DNA of 64,000 nt from Promerops cafer (GCA_013398275.1 VZSE01008357.1:115727-179726); one strand, 5' to 3'; positions 24,601 through 39,600 are shown, counted from the stretch's first letter. Program-made: numbers and translations. Notes: a model not told the origin generated them from the letters alone.

Positions 24601-27600
24601 ATGAAATTAACAGTGCTGCTAACCAGAAAGAAATTGTCAACTAATTTCCTTCATAAGAATATGTGAATTTGGTCTTGTGAGAGAAATCATAAATTTAATG
24701 GGAAAGTCCACGATTCCCACTCTATGTCTTGGGCTAGTTGAATTAAAATATGGAGATTTTATCTTCAATCTGGAAAACAAATACATATCATCAAACCTTA
24801 GGCACTTTTTTGCCTGCTAATTTTTATGTTAATTTTCTGTAAGCCAAAGATTGCAACTAAACTCCTTTTCATGTATATAATTTGCAATCTGTCCTGTATT
24901 TAACTCACACTCCTTCATGAGGGGCCTAGGAAACAAATGTCAGTGTGACAGAGAATCAACGCACAGAAAAGATCCTATGAAGGCTGCAAATGGTATTGAT
25001 TTCTTGCATTACTGAACCTAGGGCCCAAATTCTCAGAAGACATTGCTTCTTCTGAACCACCACAGAAGTTTTTACAGAAGCACTCATTGTTAAACTGAAG
25101 ACGTGCAACTACACAGAGATCTTAATGAGAGCACAGGCAAAGAGATGCAAAAGTCAGGGTTAATGATGACTAACTCAAGAGAAATCAAATGGAATCTATT
25201 AGCTTCAGAACCAGCAAAGAAACAACAATTGGAACAGCCCCATAATTATCTAGGATATTTAAGAGGGTTCTGCATCTCTAGATGTGAATTACCATCCCCT
25301 CCAGACATCAAGAAGAAAAGGCAGTTAGGCAATTTTATAAACATCACATTTAAATTAATTAATCTTGTGATATTAAAACTTTTCTGAAAGTTATACCCAT
25401 AAAACCAGTAACTTACCCTTTTCTTTTGCAAGTGCTTAACTCCTGTTTGGTATTTAAAATCAATGAAATTTTGAAAGGAGAAGAGTAGCATGGAGAACAT
25501 AAAAGTTTAACAATTTAATGATTACTAGCCTGGAAAGGTGAATTCTGGGAAAGAGCAATAGACAAGAAAGAAAGCTAAACACTTCTAATATCCAGTATTA
25601 CAAAAAAATCTGAAAGGACCATTTTTGGATTCTGTCTTCACAGTCACTACATTTATTTGAAAGGCAAAACCAGGATTAAAAGCAAAATATAATAAAATTT
25701 TATCTATTGCTTGAGCTAACATCTGTTCTTTAAAGGTAGTTGTAGTTCACACACCAACCTCATAGTTTTCTACCTCTCCATCTTCCACATCCAACTCAAA
25801 GCTGAAAGCTGGTCCAACTGCCGGTGGCACTGGGAGCATTGATCTACCACGAGAGCAAACAAGGATAAGGTTCAGCATCTTGCTGAAGGAAAGCACAGAA
25901 ACATCTGGCAGACGTAAAGTAACCTTTCTGATGCCTCTCAAATCAACATGTTCTCAGAACTGGCAAAAATGTTATGTTTGAAGTCAAGAACAGACATTCG
26001 AAGTGGAAGAGTCACAGGAAAAGCTTTTCTGCTACTTTCTGATATTGGGAGTGTGGACTTTTTAACTGCATGTGCACTTCACTTGGTACTTTTAGCCAAG
26101 CTCAGCTTTATTACAAAAAACTAATCTCTTAATTATCACAGACTATGGAGACCTAAAACTGACAGAAAATTGACATTTTGGTTTTAAATATGTGTTATTT
26201 CTTTAAGTGGATAAAAGACCATCAAAGAGGAATGCTAAGTCCATTTAGATCTCCAACATAAAAGTCTTGCAACTTCTGCAAGCCTGAAACACACAATGAA
26301 GATAAATAGGATTTGCTACTGAACAAACCCATCCTGAAGGCAAGCACAAATTCACTTTTGCACGTACTGTGATGTTGGTTAAAGCAGAATCCCTTCAGAC
26401 TGAGATCAGAGAGATGTTTTCTTGGTTGTATATTCAGTAAGTCTTTTTACCCCCCAAGGTAGTACAGTGTGACAAAACTTCATCCACAGACATGGAAATC
26501 ACAAATTCAAAGCACTAATATAGTAGAATCAGGAATTACTGTGTCACATCATGTCCTCAATGAATAGGCAAGAAGCTATGACATTAATCCCAGACTACAA
26601 GATGAAAAGTTGAACAACTGCGCTGAATCAGATTTCTGGTGCCATTTTCAAGCCATGTCTGACATTGTGCAGAGAGAATCTACTGATCTGGTGTCAGTGC
26701 TTGATTATTTCCTTGTCAATGTCACCTTTGCCACCAGAAACTTCATCTTTGTTTTCCAAACATTTAATTCTTACTTCCAATACAGAACACAGAAGACTAA
26801 TACATCTCATGTCACAGACCCAAACTCTTTTCCAGAGAGTCTACCATAACATACTACAGATAATTTCTAAATGTTAATTGTCCCACATCTTTTCCAGAAA
26901 CAGCTAATCAGAGGCAGAACAGAAATGTTCTGTGACAGCTGTGAGAGAGTAGCACTTCAGCCAATACAGAGTAACACATCACAGAAGTTCCCACTCTTGT
27001 GTTTTATAATTAAGAACCAAAACAAATCAATTTGAAGACTCTGACAACTTGGTTCTACAGTGTAACTATTCCTCTGTAAGAGTATCATAGAACTATGATT
27101 TAAAATCTGTTGAAGACTTTACCAAGAGTTCAGAAACAAGAGGCTACTATGCCTCAAAATACCTACAAAACTACACTGCAGAAAAGCTATTCACTTGTAT
27201 TTTTCCTTGTTCAGCGGACTAGGTTATTAAAAATAGGCTGAAAAGTTTACACCGAAATGGAAGTTTTCCTCTTAGACAGGTTGAATATGCCTGGTCTGGT
27301 AGAGTCCAACCATAAAAAGCGCCAAGATGCTTGCTGACTTCTTAATAGCCTACATGGAAGCAAATGTACTTTTCACTTACAGCACATAAGGTAATAGGCT
27401 GGGATGGTAAGGGTGTGGTGGTATTGGCTGCTGTGATCGGTATCTGCTGCGCCCTGTGAGTCTTCGAGGCATAAAAGGTGGGTAAGGCTGCAAGAAAGAA
27501 GAAAATAAGCTTCAACTGAAACTTGTGGAACTGGAACGTGTGTCCAGTTCTGGGCTCACCAGCACAAGACAGACATGGACATACTGGAGAGAGTCCAACA

Positions 27601-30600
27601 AAGGGTCACTAAGATGGGACTGGAGCATCTCACGTGCAAAAAAGGCTGAGACAGCTGAGCCTGTTCAGCCTGGAGAAGAGAAAGGCTTGGGGGGATCCTG
27701 TCAATGTATATAAATACCTGAAGGGAGGGTGCAAAGAAGACGGAGCCAGGCTCTTTTCAGTGGTGCCCAGTGGCAGGACCAGAGACACTGGGCGCAGACT
27801 GAAACACAGGAGGCTCCGTCTGAACATCAAAAAACACATCTTTACTCTGAGGGTGACTGAGCACTGGCACAGGTTGCGTAGGGAGATGGTGGAGTCCCCC
27901 TTCCTGGAGATACTCAAAAGCTGGCTGGACATAGTCCTGGACACCTAGTTTTAGGTGGCCCTGCTTGACCAGATGATCTCCCTTCCAGCCTTATCCAGTC
28001 TGTGAGCCCATGATTCAACATTTTCTGTTCTTAATCTCTACCTTCAATAATGAAATCCACTTTCAATAAAGCATTATGTAAAAAATCTGGCCTTTGCTAA
28101 AATCCAAAAGAATCTCAGCCTCAATTTGAAATTACTATTCCCATCTATAATATACAATCATACCAATTCATGAAAAAAAGTGGTAAAATACAACAGAAAT
28201 CCTTACACTTGTAAGGATCTTGTGTGTTTAGTCTACACGCAGCATAGTATGGGAAACAGGACATGAATTGCTGACCCTCTTGTAAATATAAAAGGCTCAG
28301 GCACTATTATGCAGGCCTATGCATAAGCAGTTGAGTAAAGAAGCTCTTAAAAAACTCTTTAAAAATGAGAATTAAAAAATAAATCTCTTTAAAAGACCTC
28401 TAACTTTTAAGCAGTGGTATATATTTACATTTAGGCTTAAAGGCTTGAAGCCTTTCAGGTGTATGTGGAAGGTTTAATCACAACAATTTCTGCAGCTGGA
28501 CCACAGAGAGAGAGATACTCAAGCCCAATGTTTCAGTGCATTTATTCCATGGATAAATCAGGGCATTTTTTGTCATCTCTTACTAAAATGTTTCTGTATT
28601 TTCTACAACTGAAATGCATGTATCCCTATTGGACTCATATTTGAGGGCCTTAAGAACTTTTTTTTTTTTTGAAACAAAAAACACTCTAAGCCTTTACTAA
28701 CACGTTTTCCTTCTTACATGTTTGAAAGCACAAGAGCCCAACACCCCCAATGACTAACCTAAAATCCCCTAATTTTACAATGGAAACATTATAATTATGT
28801 AGCCACAGTCCTACATAAAGTCTCAAACTAGACATATCAAATATTAATTTTACTGCTTTGTGAATTCTGCAATCCAAAAACTTAATTAGAAACTGTTGCG
28901 TTCACCGAATGAGAAATAATCAGAAATGCAGCTATTCCATTCTAATGTTAATGCAAATAAAGCTTTATAAAGACTTAGTATTACTTTATAAAAGGCCACA
29001 TGATTACTTGTAATATTCTACTCCTTAGCAATAAACAACACAGAGCTGAAGCATCAGAGAGGACAAATGCTACAATCTGCAGAAAATGGTATTATGTTCC
29101 CTATCTACTTTAACAATCAAATTTAAAAATGAAGGAAGTCTGACTCCAAACAAAATATGTATGATTAGACTAATTCATCTAACAAACATTTTGAATAAAA
29201 TACAAGCAGTTTTTGGAAGCTTTCAAGTGTCCTGGACTCCAGTGTGTCTCATTGTACCTGAAACTTCATTGAAAATCTGTACATCTTTAGATTAGGAGTA
29301 AGTTGATAAGTTTTTGAAATGGTGGACATTTACTCGAACCTTTATAAAAACTGCAGCAAGTATTTGACTAGGTTCTGTGATTTCAAGAAGAATAACTGAA
29401 GACAAGATATCTGTATATTCCACAGCTGCAGAACCTAAAATGCAATTCTTATTTAAAATTTAAATAGCAATATGCCCCTAAAACCACTGTCAGCTTGATG
29501 CACATGTCAAACAATAAAAAATTTCAGCACCTATACTTGGGATCTAGCTATTTCTCCCAGCATCACACAGGAGGGGTTTTTGTTTGTTTGTTTTTTTTTT
29601 TTTTAAAGTGACCCGCACGAAACAACCACAACAACAACAAATCCCTGACCCATTTCAGGATTAGTATAATTGCAGATTGAAGTACATGACAAAGATCCTA
29701 GAAGCAGGACCACTGGACATACCACAGAAGCACATGATTCAACAAAATTCAACACAGACTTTATCCTGAGCCACTTTTATTTTGTGCTGCTGCAGATGAA
29801 CTGCCTGACCTAAATCAAGCTTTATAACATGGCTATCTTTATAATATATGGTGTCTAAATTATGGAAGCACTCTACAACTGCTTAAAGAGAAGAACTGTT
29901 TTTAAAGCATTCTGGCTTTCCTGAGGTGTGGAAAGTTAGCATATGATGAAGAATTAACTAAAAGTGACAACAGTTTTTCTAAACTGTGCTAACCAATTGC
30001 CTCAGTAGAAGTCCTGGACTATGTGACAACGTGGAAAGTTTGCTAAGTAAATGCTGCTGCACTCTGCAGATAATGTTACTGGAAGTAATTTGCTGGTGTC
30101 ATTATATTACCCTTAACTTGATTAACTTAGGCTTAAAGAAAATACCACAGTATGCAGCTAATTCCAATAATGGAATATGATTGCAGAAGTGTGACTTTTC
30201 AACAAAATGTACTACAGAAAAAAGATCAAGAATGTTAGTGCAGTATGAAAGAGAATGTAACATAGAAAACAATACTTACTACCCCAAATGACATCTCCTG
30301 ATGTAATGGATCATGGGCTAAGAATTGAAGAGGAGCTGAGGGAGGCAACGTTGGTGGATGGGCTGAGGGAGGATATGTAAAACCTCCCACAGGAAGATGT
30401 TCTCCAAGCAATTCTACGTCATTTTCTATCCTTTGAAGTGGCTACAAAAAAAAACAGAGATAGCCTTTGTTGCAATAATAGAGATGAAATTTTTTCCCCA
30501 ATAAAGAACTGCAGTCCCAGCTGTATATTCTGTGCTATCATGATCAATTTTATAGTAGCTCTGTGAACAATTCCTAGGTCATTAACACTACCCAAAAAAG

Positions 30601-33600
30601 CAAAGACAACACTACACATTTGATACAAATTCACCTTTTCCAGCTAGCCAAGCTTATAGACCAGGAATTTATGCAATCTAGTAAATATAGGAGTGACTGT
30701 AATTTCCTGTATCTTGCATTTTTCAGGACAAATATTTGCTCTCCTTCTTGCCAGGCTGCTCTCACTGTATAACTATGTGAGAGAAAAAAATAAACAACCA
30801 TAGACAAGAACTGAAATTGTGCCAGAAAAACTGAAAAGTGGAGGGGAATCATGGTGGTTCCAGTAGATGAAACTGATACTGATATCCAGAAAGCAAGCAG
30901 ATGCTCCTCTTCTAGGAGGGTCATGCAAGCAGTCCTAACAAGCAGTCCTGAGATTTCAGAAGCGTGAGACTCCAGATTGGTTTTGTTGCTAGTCAAATCT
31001 ATTACATCAATCAGGTCCAAAAGTCCCCAAGAAACAACCAGGAATTCTCACTGTTTCATGAATACACCTTTCTGTTATTGACACAATTCCACCATTGCAA
31101 GAAATTCAGCTAAGAAAGCCACCTTGTGGAACCAAAGGAATATACTGTTTACCTGTTATCCAGAATAAACAAGATATTCTTAAACCACTACAATGCAAGC
31201 TTTTTGGCAGAGCTGAAAACTGACAGGCAAGCTGAGTTAACCTAAGTAAGCAACTCAAGCTAAAACCTGAGCCCATGTATTTTCTGAATCAAAGTCACGC
31301 AAAGATTTCTGCCACAAAACCCCACTTTGTTAGGATGACGGAATCTGTTCTCCCATCACTGAAATGAAGTGATTACAATCCTATCCGCATCAGAGAAATA
31401 GCATGAAGGAGTCTCCGCAGTGTTTGCAACAATAAAGCTATATCCTATTTCTGTGTTACGGAAATAGCTGCATCTTCTACTCACCAGGGCAAATAAATGG
31501 ACAAGTACTCAGATAACCACATAGAAAGAGTGGTAGGCCAGAACTGTAAACCTGATTTCCCCCTAAATCCAAAACATTTTCCCATGTTTGCATAGCCCAT
31601 TTCACTAAGCCAAATCTGCTTAAGCAACAATATCAGTAACTTTCATAAGTCTAAAGAAAATGTCCTAAAAAAAAGGACTGGTCATTTAAAAAATTAATCA
31701 AGAAGTAATACAAAAGAAACATATAATAAACGCAACACTCTGCGCTTTTTTCTCTGCTAACCTTTTCTCTGAGATGCCTACTATGCTTACACAACCTCCT
31801 CTGGATTCTATTCTGCTTCCTGGGAAAGAAAAACCTGATGCTGAAGGAAATATCCATCTTTCTGAGAGAAGTAAAAGCCTAAGGAGAAACAGCACAGACA
31901 ATGACGAAACCTGAAGTGAAACACTGAACTTCAGAAATATTTTTTCATCTTCATACCACGCGGTGACAATTTGAAAGAAAATCCTCATTCCTCAATCAGG
32001 TATCAATACTATGTGCCCATCCAGCCCACCAGTTCCACTGAGAGTGGGGTAAGAACCATTACTTACCGACCGTGACTGCTGTGCTTGGAAAGGAACAAAT
32101 TGTCCTGGAGGAGGTAAGTGAGGAGGGTGGTGTGTAGAGATATGAGGAGGATGCAAAAGGAATGGGTCACTAGAAATGAGGGGTGGAAATGCTGCATATG
32201 GTACAGGTAGGTGCTGGACTGAGCACGCCTGAAGCATCTGAAATAAAATAAAAACAATACATTTTTGTAGCACAAACATTCCCTACACGATGTTCCATAT
32301 TCTATGTATTTATTATGGAAAGGCATAATTGTAACAGAATAGTTCTTTAGCCTTGTTGAAAAAGCTTCCAAAATACACAGAAATAATAACTCGTTCAAAT
32401 ACCCAAGGAACAGTGATTACTACAGGACAGGCTCTAGGAAGTAGCATAGTGTGACATCTGCTGGGTGCTCATGAGGTCACCAGGAGTCTGGATTTTCAGT
32501 ACTCCAGGATTAGACAGGCTCCTAAGTGAGGAGCAGATACAGTTATCCTAGTTAATTTTATTTTTCCCATATATCATCATCAAAACAACAGGCCAGAGCA
32601 ATGATCTTGCAACCACTTTAAGCTCTTGATGCAGGTGAGAGACTCAGCCATCAGACTGTGCCTAACGACCTCTGCTGCCTCATATACTATGAGTAATTCA
32701 TACAGTCTGCTCCGTTTTGCACTTTTGGGTGAGTCCTATGCTCTAAAAGCAGCTCCCTAGTGACAGATACTACAAAAAATAGCTCTTTTTCCCTTCTCCT
32801 TTAAATTCCTGACACAAAAGCAACTTTCAGCACTAATGTTTGAACAATAAAATTATGAAAGCACTGCAGGGGAACAGGAATGTACTTTCTGGCATTGTTC
32901 AGTTTTATTTCCACCTTTATATATGGAGGAGCAAAGAACCTGCAATCTCTTTTTTGTTGCACTTTGATCCATTATGAGAATGTCAGGCATTTCTTTTACA
33001 CTTTTAACAATTACAGGAACATTTAATTAAGATATTCATTATCAAATCTTGAAAAGAAAGATTACCCAGCTTTGATCTCTCACTTTTTTTTTCTTATTAG
33101 TAATGCCACACAGCATACATTTACATATTGACTATAGTAGCATGAAATGGTAAAAGCAATTAATTTAAAATTAGATTTCAATAGTGGATGTGAAACTATC
33201 ATCTCAATTTGCTATGATCATGACCAAACACAAACCTCCAAATGCACCAAAACACTAGGAGATCAATTTGATCCAACTATTATTTTTAATTTAAATGCTG
33301 ACTATTCTTTTCCCTCAGTTACTACATAATTTTTCTAAAAAACAAATACCATAAACAAGTGTTTCTATAGTTATAATACATTTTTATTGTATTTTACTAA
33401 ATTGAAAACGGTCCTCTGAAATAGCTATAGATAAATTTGCAGGTAGCACATCTCATAGTCTTCTTCAAAACATGAGATTCTTTGGAAAACATTAAAACAG
33501 GATTCTGTGTGGTAAAGATTCCCATAGCTCCTATATATGTTTGGAAATGTTTGATTTGTGCTATGCCCATGTCACTTTTTAAAGTTAGAGCAAATGAGGC

Positions 33601-36600
33601 CACACTAACTTCCAAGCACAAACAAATGAAAATTACCTGTTTATTCATTCAAGCTTTTTAAAAAGTTCTTCCGTTTGGACATATCATAGAATGACTTGGG
33701 TTGGAACGCACCTTAAAGATCATGTTGTTCCAAACCCCCTGACATAGGTAGGGACACTTTTCACTAGACCAGGTTGCTCAGAGCTTCATCCAACCTGGCC
33801 TTGAACACTTTCAGGGATGTGGCATCCATAACTTTTCTGGGCAACCTGTTCCTCTGCCTCACCACCCTCACAGAAAGATTTTTTTTCATAATATATAATT
33901 TAAACCTACTCTTTTTCAGTTTAAATCCATTCTCCATCTTGTTCTGTCACTACATGCCCTTGTAAAAAGTCTCAGTCCACTGTTATTGTAGGTTCCCTTC
34001 AAGTATTGGAATTAGGGTACCCCAAAGCCTTCTTTTTTCCAGGCTGAACAATCCCAGTTCTCTCAGCCTTTCATCACAGGAGAGGTGCTCCATTCCTCTG
34101 ATCACCTTGGTGTCTTGATGGACTCACTCCAACAGGTCCATGTCCTTCCTGTGCTGGGACCCCAGAGCTGGATGCAGGGTTCCAAGTGGGTCTCACCAGA
34201 GCAGAGCAGAGGGGCAGAATCCCCTCCCTCCCCTGCTGCCCACGCTGCTTTGGATGCAGCCCAGGACACGTTTGGCTTTCTGGGCTGGGAGTGCCCATGG
34301 CTGGGTCATGTCCAGCCTCTCACCCAGCAGCACCCCCAGGTCCTTCTCACAGGGCTGCTCCCATCTGTTCAGCCCCAGCCTGAGCTGGTATGACCCAGGT
34401 GCAGCAGTTTGTGTTTGGTCTTGTTAAACCACATTAGATTTCATGTGGGCCCATTTCTCAAGCTTGCCCATGTCCCTCTAGATGCCATCTTGTCCTTTGA
34501 AAAACTTTTAAAGCTGATGAAGGTATTTAATGAATGGCATTTGTTTACTTCATAGTTAGACATGCAGTGAGAGAGACAAATATTGTGAAAATAACTAAAG
34601 GAAACTGGGAAGTTCACAGATGAAGCTGGCGAGCAAGCTGACATGCTGGAGGGCATGTGCTACCTTGATGTGTTTTTATAGGGTGGAGAAATTGGCCGAC
34701 AGGAACTATTTCAAGTTCAAAGGCAAATGTGAAGTCTGGCACTGGAAAAGAGTAGCTCCATGGATCAGGACACTCTGAGACTAATTGGCTGCAGTCAGAT
34801 TTGCAGAAAAAAAACTGGGGTTGTGGTGGACATGTACACACGTACACCCATAGTGTACACAGTCAAAAAGGCTTATGGCATGCTGGGCTGCATGGCTAAG
34901 AAAGCAACTGGTGAAACCAGTGAAGTGATTCTGCCCCTCCATTCAGAAACTGACATTAATCTCAAGTCCTGGGCCCAGTTTTGGGCATCCCAGTGCCAAA
35001 TAGAGACAATGACAACACAATGACCAGGTCCTGGTGAAAGTCACAGTGACCAGTGACTTGGAGAAAACTGCATTGAAGAGGTGGCAGAACTAGACTTGTT
35101 CTTCTTTAAAAAGAGAAAACTAAGCCAAAACCTTACCCCTGTGTCTAACTACCTTTTGAGAGTGGACAGGAAGAATCCAAGTTCTCCTCAAGAAGCAAAG
35201 TGAAAGAGCACAAGGACCAATAGGACCAAGATGCAACAAAGAAAACTCACGCAGAGTCTGATACAGAGGAAATTCTTCATCACAAGGACAGTGATGAAGA
35301 CACTGGAGCAGAAGCTTAGAGGCATTGTGAAATCTCCATTCTTGGAAGTTGGTACTTGCAAGAGCAGCAGGTGACCACCAGACAACCTCCAGAGTCCCTT
35401 CTTGACTTAAAACTATACCTCAATTCTATGCTTTAACAGAAGAAAGCATAAAGTCTGCCCACTGATGCTACAGAAACTTAACTGTTTATATTCACTTGTA
35501 CTAGATCTATTCTCTCAACACATGATTAACTGTTGTACATTCAAAACAAAAAACAGAGCTTTACTCCTATGTGTATTAAAAGGACAACTATATTGTTAAA
35601 TTAGAAAACATTTTATGAATTGCACAGATAATATACCTATTCAAAACATAGGCTAAGATTATTAGTATCCATTGGATGGATTTCCCTAAACCCCAATACA
35701 GTTTCAGATTTTTCTGTTGTTTCTTAGGACATATTACTTTTTTCCTTGCTGAATTTACTACATAAATATTGTTCCAGTCTCTGGGTACTGATTCTGAGAT
35801 TGCTTTGTTCCACTAACACCACCACTAAACAGAAGAAAAAGGCTGTCTCTCATGCTGCCTTCAGGGATACACAACAGCTTACATACCAGATTTTCACCAA
35901 TTTGACAGGTAAGGGGAGCTGGTTCTCACAAATACTCCAGCCTAGCCAGCAGCATGCTGCAGACCTTGTTGCCTCTCATGGGGATTAATGGTACCCAGGC
36001 ATGATATACACAAATTACCCTTCCTCTTCAATGAACAGCCTTAAGAAATAGATGGGTCATATCAAGGGTTTTGTTTCAGTGCCACACAGGCTTATTCACA
36101 GTATGTCACAGTATGCATCACAGGAAAAGCAAAGTTACGCATTGCTGGCACAGACCAACATTATACCAACATCGGAAGTGTACACTAGACGCTGTATATG
36201 ATGCTGTGTATATATACAGCACTGCATATGACACTATAGATTTATACTAGAAAAATGGATTGAAGCTGGTGTAGTTATAGAGACCCACTTACTGGGGGAG
36301 GCACACTGCAAACTGGAAGGTGCTGGCCGCTGAAAACCACTGAGCATCCTGGGACCTGCTGCGCGCTGCAGGCTGGAATGTGCTGGCCTGTGCAAAGTGG
36401 TATCCCATGCGGAGCCACAGTTGTCACTGTGTATGAAACAGGAACTGTGCCCTGATGGATCTGCAGCAAAATGAAAAGAAAATGTATTTAATAACTTACT
36501 GCAAAGTCTTAACACCGCTGTACAGCACAGTAAGATAACAAGCTTTTACTTAAAGATCAGAAAAATAATATATTCACAAAGAAAGTGTAATAGGAGGTAC

Positions 36601-39600
36601 ATGGCTATAATTTCTATTCATTAAAATGTTTTTATCAATGGAATGTTATTTATTGATCAGAATTTCTGGGCAAGAGGGATCTCTCAGCTTAACATGTTAA
36701 AACTTCAGTGGCACCTTAATCACTCAGAAGCATGTCAGACTACTAAGCCTGTCTACCCTCCCTTCTCTCCCCTAGGTTAATTCTTATGAAATAAGAAGGT
36801 AGTAACTCCCACATAAAAGCTAATCTACAAGCAGCTCAAGACTTTTCTCAGTTCTGAAGGGACTAATTCAGTAGTAACTCAAGAGACTTGTATCTTGAAA
36901 CAACAAAACAATTTTCCAGATTTTCTTTCTTCCAAAGAGACTGCTCTCTTGATTCACTTTCAGGCCAGCATTGAAGCTAAATTCCTAATTTAAGTAACAG
37001 AACAGCTAACTAGAAAGCTGAAAAGGAGAAGTTAACACGACTAAGAGGCAGCAGACCCTAAATGTCCAGGTTCACATTAGGAAACCATGTAACCTGATTT
37101 TCTAACTAGTGTGAATCCCTAAAATTTAATCATCAAACCAAGATCCAAAGGTATTCTGGACCTAGAAACCATACGGGATTGTTTGTTAGCTTGTTTGTTT
37201 GTTTGAAATTTTGTTGTTGGTTTTGTTTTCTTGGATTTTTTTAACACTGAGCAACCTTTTAACACTTTCATGCTCTAATAAAACTGAAATGGCTTAAGAG
37301 TCAGGCAGCATACATTAATTGAAAGTAATTATTTCAAAGCTCTCTCTTCCTTCCTGATCAGCCAAAACAGAATCTTCTTATTTAAAACAGATCAAGAACA
37401 TCTCTTCAGGAAGGGAAGAATGAGTAAAGAGAGCTAAACTACCTATTTGGTAGTGTACAGCCAGATAAAGGGACCAAAACAGAACACAGATCACTGAACA
37501 GAGGTTAAAATCTCAAATATTGGTAATGACAGAAATCAGTCTCAGGAAAGACACTGAACTTGAACCAGTGCTGGCTCTGCTGCAAAAAGCTCGGCATAAG
37601 TGCAATGCTATATGTGATCCTGGAATGTTTATTGGTCATAATAATAATAAAAAATGACTTCTCATAAAGTTCATGCCCCTGAATTGGAACGTAGCACCAT
37701 GGAAGACCTCAGTCAGTCTGGAAATATTGACATCTGATCACAGACGGTGTTTGGCAGTGGGATGGAAAATTGTTCAGCCAGACTTGTCATGAGCTTACAA
37801 CATAAAGCAAGAGCATTATCTGATCTCCAGCAGAAGAAGTGTTAAAAATGTAAGTTTGTGAGACTGATAGAATGGCATTGGCTTTGGTCCCAAATGCAAA
37901 TACTTCCCTGCTGAGAACTGCTCTGCATAGTAAGACAGACCAGTGCTGTGCAACTGCACTGAATGCAAACCAGCTTTTAAGCACAGATGTTACAGCTGCA
38001 TTCTGTGCACATGCAGCTTCCGATGTGGACATCCGTGTAGCCAGGTCTATTCATGGCTATGTAGCAACTAGTGTATTTGTGCTGTGGCCTGTTAATTTAG
38101 TAAACAACAAAGGTTACCTCAACAGGATCACAGAATCATTTAGGATGGAAAAGACCCCCAAGTTCATCAAGTCCAACCATTAATCCAGCATTGCCCCCCC
38201 TAAATCATGTCTGTAATTTCCACATCTATGTGTCTTAAATACCTCCAGGCATGGTGACTCCACCACTTCCCTGGGCAGGCAGTTCCAACGCTTGACAATC
38301 CTTTCAGTAATTTTTCATAATATCCAATATAAACTACCCTTGTGCAATTTGGTGCAATTTCTTCTTGTCCTGTCACTTGTAACTTGGGAAACCAACGGCC
38401 ACCAGGTTACAACCTCCTTTCAGGTAGTTTTATAGACTGGTAAGGTCCTCCCAGAGCCTCCTTTTCTCCAGGCTAAACACACACAGCTCCCTCAGCCACT
38501 CCCCATATGATCTATGCTCCAGCCCCTTCACCAGTTCCATTGCTCTGCAAAGGACGTGCTCCATCAATGCAATGTCTTTCTTGTAGTGAAAGGCCCAAAA
38601 CTTCTTTTACAGGTCCTCAGTTACAAAATTCTATACAAAGTGCTGTCACAGAGAGAAATTATTTACTTTCTGGACCAACTACGTATATAATTTTTTCATA
38701 TAATTTAAGGAGGAGTTGATTAGGCTTGGAGGGTTAATTTAGTTATGCAACAAAACCATTTTGTGATCTGCTGCTATGCAGACAACCAACTACAGGCATT
38801 TTGAATTCTACCTCTAAATAATATATTTTAACTATTTAATGACTCCTAAGCTAAGGTGAGGTATTTCATGTGAAAGAGAACACATAATTAATAAATATCA
38901 TATCACATCTTTATTGCAAGAAACTAATTACAAAAGAAAAATAACTGCAATTCAAAGGTTTGAGACAAAGAGAAATATACCAACTCGTGCATTGACAAAT
39001 TGTTAAGTATGAATTGTTAAGTATCCATCTTCTTTTATTAGAAGTGTGAACTTTTTGGGTTTTTTTTCACTGCCTACTGCAATGCTTCATACACATAATA
39101 TTCAACAAAAACCACCACTCTGTAAGAAGTCAAACAGAATTTAGTGCTCTGTGACTTTCATTGTCAACTATGGGATGAGATGATTTGGTGAGAGAGGGAT
39201 CTTGAAGATGGTGGGGAAAACCCCCCAAAACCAAACACCACATCGTGAACAGCCTTCTGTTTGTGCTTTAAAAATTTTACCTGATCATGAATGTCAACCA
39301 TCACTGCATTCTGCTGTGGTGGGTGAGCAGCTGGGTGCAACATACGAGGAGATACATTCGGTGGGCGAAAGGCTCGAGGCTCTTCTATTGCTTGCTGCTG
39401 TCCATAGGAGAGATGGTGATAGTTTTCATCCTGGCTAATAGAATTATGTCGAGACAAACGATCTCTCCTTGTTCTCTGACGTCGAACAGGAGGACTGGAA
39501 GTGCATTAAAAAAATTAGAGGTTATATAAATGACACAAATCCTTCTTAATAACTAAAACCTCAACAGAACCAAATATTAAGGAATTTTTTAAACTGGAAA

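Noticed and set aside
39164..39457. The 97-codon frame starting MSRHNS-like as a complete small protein
   Set aside because: Its first part is the RNF38 exon 39281-39494; after HDQ it reads through the gtaaaa donor into the intron.
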